Part shown: positions 21,661 to 26,034 of the stretch, piece after piece
Numbering within the stretch: position 1 is the stretch's first letter
Layout: every line of letters starts with the position of its first letter
From: CF-46 sp042408445
Lineage (GTDB): Bacteria > Chloroflexota > Limnocylindria > Limnocylindrales > CSP1-4
Length of the DNA stretch: 26,034 nt
Assembly (NCBI GenBank): GCA_042408445.1
Contig: JBHORC010000034.1
Span: 1-26,034 of the forward strand
Reading direction: 5' to 3'
The notes under the pieces: model-generated
The model's database searches: none
What the model was told of the DNA's origin: nothing
What the model saw: the letters and a program-made list of their open reading frames with translations, nothing else
Position numbers and translations under genes: made by a program

Positions 21661-22422
21661 ATGGACGACGCCACCCTCGCCCGGCTCGAGCACGGGAACA
21701 TGCTCGAGTGGCTCGCGATCGCGTTCGGGCAGGTCGCCGGCGCGACGATCGAACGCGGCACCGGGGTCGGGGTGTTCCTCACCGGCCTGCCGATCGCGCT
21801 CTTCAACCAGGTCGTCGTCGACGATGGCGCGACCGCGCGGGATCTCCGCGCTGCGGTCGGCGTCGCACGCGGCCGCTCGGTGCCGTTCTACGTCGTCCTG
21901 CGGCGAGGGACGGACGACGAGCTCCGGTCCGTCGTCGCCGAGCTCGGCGTCGAGCTCGATGAGGGCGTCCTGCCCGGGATGGCGCTGCATCCCATCCCGG
22001 CCGACATCGCTCCTGCTTCCGCGCTCGACATCCGCCGCGTCGACAGCGCGGCCGGGGCCCAGGACCACGCCGACGCCGCTGCCGCCGGGTTCGAGATGCC
22101 GATTCCACTTGTGCGGACGCTCATCGGCGAGGAGCTCTGGCTTCGCCCCGGCTGCATCGTCTACGTGGGCTATGCGGAGGGACGCGCGGTCACGAGCGGG
22201 TTCGGCGTCCGGACGGGCCGGACGATCGGCGTCTACACGATCGCGACGACACCGGACGCCAGGGGCCGGGGGTACGGAGCGGCGATGACGCGTCGGATCG
22301 TCGCCGACGGCGCGGCCGACGGCTGCGACGTCGCGATCCTCCAGTCGAGCACGATGGGCCTGCCGATCTACGAACGGATCGGTTTCCGGACGGTCCACGA
22401 GTACGACTCCTACCTCGGCTGA
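21661..22422 (+). CDS. GNAT-family N-acetyltransferase
   Basis: A 253-residue protein. The C-terminal half is a GNAT domain: motif A is TIATTPDARGRGYGAAMTRR, with the acetyl-CoA pyrophosphate loop RGRGYG at 201-206. Motif B follows as AILQSSTMGLPIYERIGF, where the Tyr before the RIGF turn is the usual general acid. The N-terminal 150 residues form a second, less conserved acyltransferase-like half (VFLTGLPIALFNQVVV, FYVVLRRG), as in tandem GNAT proteins. It transfers an acetyl group from acetyl-CoA to an unknown amine. The ATG is placed eight nt after a -10 box. It converges on the ThDP enzyme gene, with a terminator hairpin in between. Confidence 0.88.
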   Translation: MDDATLARLEHGNMLEWLAIAFGQVAGATIERGTGVGVFLTGLPIALFNQVVVDDGATARDLRAAVGVARGRSVPFYVVLRRGTDDELRSVVAELGVELDEGVLPGMALHPIPADIAPASALDIRRVDSAAGAQDHADAAAAGFEMPIPLVRTLIGEELWLRPGCIVYVGYAEGRAVTSGFGVRTGRTIGVYTIATTPDARGRGYGAAMTRRIVADGAADGCDVAILQSSTMGLPIYERIGFRTVHEYDSYLG

Positions 22423-22469
22423 GGGTCGTCGGACGGCCGCTCCGCCGCTCCGAGCCGGCGTCGGCCCGC

Positions 22470-22495
22470 CCGCGGCCCGATGAGCCCGGCCGCGG
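22470..22495. terminator. Perfect 8-bp GC hairpin between convergent genes
   Basis: CCGCGGCC (22470-22477) pairs with GGCCGCGG (22488-22495) around a 10-nt loop, in the 81-nt gap between the GNAT and ThDP enzyme genes. No T-run lies on either side; a bidirectional role is likely. Confidence 0.55.
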
Positions 22496-22503
22496 AAGCG
22501 CAC

Positions 22504-24288
22504 CTACGCCCCGGACAGCGCCCCCAGGCGTTCGGTCAGCCGCAGGTTCTCGCGGTAGTCGATCGGGACCTCGACGAGGGCCGGCCCGTCGACGTCCAGC
22601 GCGCGGCGGAGTGTCGGCAGCAGATCGTCGACCGACGAGGGCCGGAACCCGGCGATGCCGAACGATCGGGCGTAGTCGACGAAGTCCGGGTTGCCGAACT
22701 CGACGCCGAATGGCCGGCCGAACTCGTTGCGCTGCTTCCAGTCGATGAGCCCGTAGCCGTCGTCGCGCCAGACGACGACCGTCACGTTCGCGCCGATCCG
22801 TTTCGCCGTCTCGAGCTCCTGGCTGTTCATCAGGAACCCGCCGTCGCCGCACAGCGCGACGACCTTGCGCTCCGGATGGACGAGCTTGGCCGCGATCGCG
22901 CCCGGGACGCTGATCCCCATCGCGGCGAAGCCGTTCGAGATGATCACGGTGTTCGGCTCGTACGCCTGGTACAGCCGGGCGACCCAGACCTTGTGGGCAC
23001 CGACATCCGAGACGACGATGTCCTCGGGGCCGAGCGCTTCGCGGAGATCCGCGATGGCGCGCTGGGGAGTCACCCGGAACGCCGCGCCGCGGGCACCCAG
23101 CGATGAGGCGTCGCCGGCCGCCGACGCGAGCGCGGGGTCGGCGGCGACCGTTCCGCTCCCCGCGAGCTCGGCAAGGAGCGCCGCGCGAAGATCCGCGTGG
23201 ACGAGCGTCTCGCGGGCTTCGTGCCGCTCCCCGGCGTCGCGGCCACTGATTCCACGGGGCTGGACCGCGGCCAGGAGCCGGCGCAGCGTCCCGTCGATGT
23301 CGCCGACGAGCTCGAGCTCGGGTCGGTACTGCGCGTCGACCTCGCTCGGCTGCGTGTCGATGTGGAGGATCCGCTTCCGGCCATCCGGGTTCCATCGAGC
23401 CGGCGCGTATTCGACGAGGTCGTATCCGACGCAGATCACGAGATCGGCGCGATCGAACCCGGACAGCACGTGGTCCCGGGCCTGGATCCCGACCGCCATG
23501 AGCGAGAGATGCGATCGATCGTCGATCGCGCCCTTGCCCATGAACGTCACCGCGACCGGAACGTGGAGGCCGCGGGCGAACGCCCGCAGCTCGGCGGCGG
23601 CACGACGGCGGAGGACGCCGTTGCCGGCGAGCACGAGCGGTCGCTCGGATGTCGCGATCAGGTCGGCGGCGCGATCGATCGCCTCGTCCGTCGGCTCCGG
23701 AAAGTAGGTTCGGCCGGGCACGAGCGGTCGGGCGGACTCCTCAACCTGCGTCGCGGCGACGTTCTCGGGCAGCTCGATGTGGGTCGGCCCGGGCTTCTCG
23801 AGCGTCGCCACACGGAACGCCTTGCGGACGATCTCGGGGATCGCCTCGACCCGGTCGACGCGCGTGTTCCACTTCGTGACCGGCTCGATCATCCGCACGA
23901 TGTCGACGACCTGGTGCGCCTCCTTGTGGAGCTTGTCCGAGCTCGCCTGACCCGTGATGGCGACCATCGGCGCGCGATCGAGGTAGGCGTCGGCGACACC
24001 GGTGATGAGGTTCGTCGCGCCGGGCCCGAGCGTGGCGAGGGCGACGGCGGCGTGGCCGGTGAGGCGACCGTAGACGTCGGCCATGAACGCGGCACCCTGC
24101 TCGTGCCGGGTCGTCACGTGGCGCGGCCCGTGCTCGCGATCGCCCGCCGCGACCTCGAGCGCGATCTGGCCGAGCGCATCGAGGACGTCCATCGTCTCCT
24201 CGCCGGGCACCGAGAAGACGTACTCGCAGCGCTCGACGGCGAGGCATTCGACAAGCAATTGAGCCGCTGTTCTGCCGGAATGGGTCAC
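22504..24288 (-). CDS. Acetolactate synthase-like thiamine diphosphate enzyme
   Basis: A 594-residue protein with the three-domain ThDP-enzyme plan. The N-terminal pyrimidine-binding domain carries the catalytic Glu E63 in RHEQGAAFMADVYGR. The middle domain is DHVSP-like (PLVLAGNGVLRRR). The C-terminal diphosphate-binding domain begins GDGGFLMNSQELE at 481. The second half of that motif reads WRDDGYG (509-510), not the usual NN. Acetolactate synthase, which joins two pyruvates for branched-chain amino acids, is the nearest name, but no small regulatory subunit lies nearby and related decarboxylases look alike. GTG 24288 is seven nt after TACGCT. A frame open from 24687 would add 133 low-complexity residues and is not used. 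Confidence 0.85.
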   Translation of the reverse strand: MTHSGRTAAQLLVECLAVERCEYVFSVPGEETMDVLDALGQIALEVAAGDREHGPRHVTTRHEQGAAFMADVYGRLTGHAAVALATLGPGATNLITGVADAYLDRAPMVAITGQASSDKLHKEAHQVVDIVRMIEPVTKWNTRVDRVEAIPEIVRKAFRVATLEKPGPTHIELPENVAATQVEESARPLVPGRTYFPEPTDEAIDRAADLIATSERPLVLAGNGVLRRRAAAELRAFARGLHVPVAVTFMGKGAIDDRSHLSLMAVGIQARDHVLSGFDRADLVICVGYDLVEYAPARWNPDGRKRILHIDTQPSEVDAQYRPELELVGDIDGTLRRLLAAVQPRGISGRDAGERHEARETLVHADLRAALLAELAGSGTVAADPALASAAGDASSLGARGAAFRVTPQRAIADLREALGPEDIVVSDVGAHKVWVARLYQAYEPNTVIISNGFAAMGISVPGAIAAKLVHPERKVVALCGDGGFLMNSQELETAKRIGANVTVVVWRDDGYGLIDWKQRNEFGRPFGVEFGNPDFVDYARSFGIAGFRPSSVDDLLPTLRRALDVDGPALVEVPIDYRENLRLTERLGALSGA

Positions 24289-24295
24289 GCCAGCG

Positions 24296-24301
24296 AGCGT
24301 A
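24296..24301 (-). promoter_or_regulatory. -10 box TACGCT, leaderless promoter of ThDP enzyme gene
   Basis: TACGCT on the minus strand is 7 nt before GTG 24288. GTCCGT lies 17 nt upstream of it. No ribosome site precedes the GTG. Confidence 0.45.
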
Positions 24302-24387
24302 GCAGGGGCCCCGACGCGACGGACGCGCGAGGTTGTGCGGCCCCGCTTGGGGGGGTCCAACGGTTCGCGTGCGCGTCCCAAAATCAG

Positions 24388-24417
24388 GGTGCCACTCCCG
24401 ATGGCTCTTTCACCATC
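24388..24417. repeat. 30-bp direct repeat, copy nearer the ThDP gene
   Basis: Identical over 30 bp to 24515-24544. It contains GATGG (24400-24404) and CCATC (24413-24417), a 5-bp dyad with an 8-nt loop. The copies start 127 bp apart. Confidence 0.9.
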
Positions 24418-24514
24418 ACCGGCGACCGTGGCCCCGCGGCGGCGTCGGGGCCGCAGGAGCGGGGGCTGCGCGTAGGCCGGGGAGGACGGCACGCTCGCTG
24501 CGGCGCCGGAATCA

Positions 24515-24544
24515 GGTGCCACTCCCGATGGCTCTTTCACCATC
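24515..24544. repeat. 30-bp direct repeat, distal copy
   Basis: The second perfect copy, also preceded by ATCA but with one G fewer before the shared block. On the minus strand each copy contains an ATG GTG AAA GAG run; in the copy at 24388 that frame ends in TGA after ten codons. Confidence 0.9.
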
Positions 24545-24711
24545 GCGAACCGGTTGCCGGATCCGCGCTCGGGCGATGGCCGACCAGGGATCACGAACGG
24601 CGTGAGGCCTCGCCCGATGGCGGGCACGGCGATGGCGAAATACGCATCACCAACGGATGTGTTTGTGCGGCCGCGCGAGGGCGGCACCGTGCGGTCCGCA
24701 CGCCGCCAGGT

Positions 24712-25401
24712 TCAGGAGACCGCGCCGCCGTCGAGCAGCACGTCGAACAGCCGGAGGGTGAACGTCTCGTAGTGGGCCGAGATGTCCGGCCAGATCGGCG
24801 CGTCGAGATCGAAGGCCGCCGGTTCGCTGCTCCACGTCGAGACGAACGCGATCTCGACCGTCGAGCCCATCACCCGCCGCCCGACGTAGGCGTCGACGAC
24901 CTCGTCCGGGAGGTCGCCCAGCCGCGCTCGGAGCGCTCCCTGGATGTCGGAGTCGAGCCCCTGCCCGACGACCCCCGCGGTGAGCCGGAGAAACCGAGGC
25001 GTCCCGCTCGACAGCTTCACCTCGCTGAGGTCGACCTCGTAATGGTCGACGCTCTCGAGGACCTCGCCGTGGCCGACGCCGTCGATCGTTCGGACCTTCT
25101 CGAGGTCGCCGTCGAACGCCGTCAACGCGTCGTCGAGCTCGTGCCAGACGGTCATCATCGCGATCTCGTGTCCGTCGCCAGCGGGACGCGTCGCGATGAG
25201 ATACCGGTCCAGGCCGTGGAACCGCTTCGCGGCGGGGACGTAGTCCCGGGTCAGGACCGCGCGCACAGCCGATAGCTGGCCCGCCGGCACGCGACCGTCG
25301 ACGATCCGAAGGATCACCCGATGCCGTTCCCCTGCGTCGTGCCGCGCTGGCCGGCACGTGTCCGCGACGACGCTCCCCAGCTCGTCGCCGGCCGCCCTCA
25401 T
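24712..25401 (-). CDS. Tandem ABM-like (dimeric alpha-beta barrel) protein, function unknown
   Basis: A 229-residue protein with two ferredoxin-like halves, each shaped like an ABM or EthD-type domain. The first runs from about 29 (VILRIVDGRVPAGQL) to 125, with the strand EIAMMTVWHELDDAL. The second runs from about 137 (FLRLTAGVVGQGLDSD) to 222, with VEIAFVSTWSS. Both have the HxxxF/W-type strand pattern but no recognisable catalytic residue. The first 28 residues are charged and contain one Cys. ATG 25401 is chosen because GGAGG lies three nt upstream; GTG 25317 at the start of the first domain is the alternative. No link to the ThDP gene is evident apart from sharing a strand. Confidence 0.65.
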   Translation of the reverse strand: MRAAGDELGSVVADTCRPARHDAGERHRVILRIVDGRVPAGQLSAVRAVLTRDYVPAAKRFHGLDRYLIATRPAGDGHEIAMMTVWHELDDALTAFDGDLEKVRTIDGVGHGEVLESVDHYEVDLSEVKLSSGTPRFLRLTAGVVGQGLDSDIQGALRARLGDLPDEVVDAYVGRRVMGSTVEIAFVSTWSSEPAAFDLDAPIWPDISAHYETFTLRLFDVLLDGGAVS

Positions 25402-25438
25402 CCACCTCCGTCGAGGCGCCGCGCGCGAGGCCGGTCTC

Positions 25439-25515
25439 TGGCCCGCCCGGAGGGATTCGAACCCCCGACCTACTGATCCGAAGTCAGTCGCTCTGATCCA
25501 CTGAGCTACGGGCGG
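25439..25515 (-). tRNA. tRNA-Arg (anticodon UCG), CCA encoded
   Basis: The minus strand folds into a full cloverleaf. The acceptor arms CCGCCCG (25515-25509) and CGGGCGG (25449-25443) pair perfectly. The D-arm starts TAGCTC. The anticodon stem ACTGA/TCAGT encloses the 7-nt loop CTTCGGA, giving anticodon TCG (reads CGA, and probably CGG). The T-loop is TTCGAAT within a GGGGG/CCCTC stem. The discriminator is G (25442) and CCA is encoded at 25441-25439. Arginine identity fits this sequence type. Confidence 0.95.
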
Positions 25516-25756
25516 ACCGGCCGATCATAGCGGGCGTCCGCGGGACGGCAAACGAGGAGGTCAGCCTCAGGGTCGCTGCCGGTCCTCCGGTGAGCGGGCG
25601 ATGAGCCCGAGCCGCCGTCGTGCCCGTCGCGAGCAGTCGGCCCTCACCCTCAGCAGGGCCCGGCCGTTCGCTCGTCCCGTGGTCCGTTGCGGGACTCCGC
25701 GTCGTCGTGCGCGTCCGTCTTGCGGGCGGCAGTTCCGGGGTGGTACACATCGCGCC

Positions 25757-26034
25757 GTGTCCCCACAGCGACGGCGCCGATCCGACCACGCGCGCCCGAT
25801 GATCACGCTGCCCGGGGACTCGCCGTACCTCGGGCTGCATCCGCTGACGCCGCTCGCCGAGCGGAGTCGCCGCCGCTGGTCGATTCGCCGCCACCCGCGC
25901 GTCCTGTTCGTGGCCGCCGCCGCGCTGAGCTTCGCGCTCGCCGTTCCGTTGCTCGGGGCGGCGCTCGCCCCGTCGGCGCCGCAACTGCAGCCGCTGGCCG
26001 GCGGCGTCGCGGGTGCCGCGGAGGCGTCCGCGCC
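25757..26034 (+). CDS. Membrane-anchored or secreted protein, N-terminal part (runs off window)
   Basis: The frame is open from GTG 25757 to the end of the window, 92 residues without a stop. After about 46 residues, many basic, a hydrophobic helix VLFVAAAALSFALAVPLLGAAL follows Arg- and His-rich flanks, as in a type II membrane anchor or long signal peptide. An Ala/Pro-rich stretch then begins outside. No domain can be named. TACACAT ends six nt before GTG 25757, similar to the leaderless pattern; ATG 25799 in the same frame is the alternative start. The 241 bp between the tRNA and this start hold no gene that I can support. Confidence 0.55.
   Translation, partial: MSPQRRRRSDHARPMITLPGDSPYLGLHPLTPLAERSRRRWSIRRHPRVLFVAAAALSFALAVPLLGAALAPSAPQLQPLAGGVAGAAEASA

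Larger units (their letters stand above)
24289..24711. other. 423-bp region without a gene, upstream of ThDP enzyme
   Basis: Between the ThDP enzyme promoter and the tandem ABM gene I see no gene. It contains two 30-bp direct repeats, a perfect 7-bp hairpin GGCCCCG/CGGGGCC (24430-24452) between them, and a run of seven G at 24350-24356. A minus-strand frame crosses the region but is Pro/Arg/Ser-rich and unlike any family I know. Confidence 0.5.

Noticed and set aside
20438..22288. 616-codon plus-strand frame over the CPBP gene region
   Set aside because: It crosses two tandem-repeat blocks and is antisense to the CPBP gene. Composition is that of a shadow frame.
24388..24417. T-box-like GGGAGTGGCACC in the minus-strand reading of the 30-bp repeat
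   Set aside because: It resembles the T-box core and would suit a branched-chain gene, but there is no specifier stem, the core is not followed by the usual CGCG, and two short copies 127 bp apart do not fit a T-box leader.
24289..24687. 133-residue N-terminal extension of the ThDP enzyme
   Set aside because: The extension is low-complexity, crosses both 30-bp repeats, and matches no part of the family. GTG 24288 has a well-placed TACGCT and starts where homology begins.
25549..25601. Shine-Dalgarno-like GAGGAGGT after the tRNA
   Set aside because: No ATG, GTG or TTG lies at a suitable distance, and the ATG at 25601 opens no convincing frame.

Overview
This is a very GC-rich bacterial chromosome segment (above 70% GC by eye, with GTG starts common). 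It has compact genes on both strands, one tRNA, and no CRISPR array, transposase or phage gene that I can see. The mix of genes, the GC bias and the many apparently leaderless genes (a TAnnnT box 6-8 nt before the start codon) fit a Chloroflexota lineage such as Limnocylindria/Ellin6529, or an actinobacterium. This is inference, because no ribosomal or taxonomic marker is present.

Layout: 1-396 is the end of a LuxR-type regulator. 471-1830 holds a cupredoxin lipoprotein and AlaX, an alanyl-tRNA editing protein with no ordinary start codon. 1899-3854 (minus) holds a SAM methyltransferase and a Gfo/Idh oxidoreductase. 3877-6837 (plus) holds a YbaK-type deacylase, an MgtC-like membrane protein, an RCK-domain ion channel with an unusual filter, and an ABM-domain protein. 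6918-9832 (minus) is the three-subunit proton-translocating transhydrogenase operon pntAA-pntAB-pntB. 9950-11336 is a divergent pair, an XRE-cupin regulator and an F420/NADP-type reductase, around a repeat-rich promoter region.

11337-12217 has no convincing gene but carries hairpins and short tandem repeats. 12218-20239 is a four-gene ABC operon: two very large FtsX-type permeases followed by two ATPases whose genes overlap by 4 nt. The first ATPase carries a C-terminal AbrB-like segment. An 18-bp tandem repeat joins the two permease genes and contains the first one's stop codon. 20240-20782 is non-coding and holds a terminator, an array of four hairpins flanked by inverted TTAG/CTAA elements, and two tandem-repeat blocks.

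20783-22422 is a divergent pair, a CPBP membrane protease and a GNAT acetyltransferase. 22504-24288 (minus) is an acetolactate-synthase-like ThDP enzyme, preceded by a gene-free region with a 30-bp direct repeat. Then come a tandem ABM-like protein (minus), tRNA-Arg(UCG) (minus), and the start of a membrane-anchored protein running off the window.

Working together: the Pnt subunits form one NADPH-generating complex. The ABC genes probably form one exporter or lipoprotein/envelope machine. AlaX and YbaK are both aminoacyl-tRNA proofreading enzymes, though not adjacent. The best leads for something undescribed are the four-hairpin element, the ATPase-AbrB fusion, the repeat-linked permeases, the 30-bp repeats and the shared leaderless promoter pattern.
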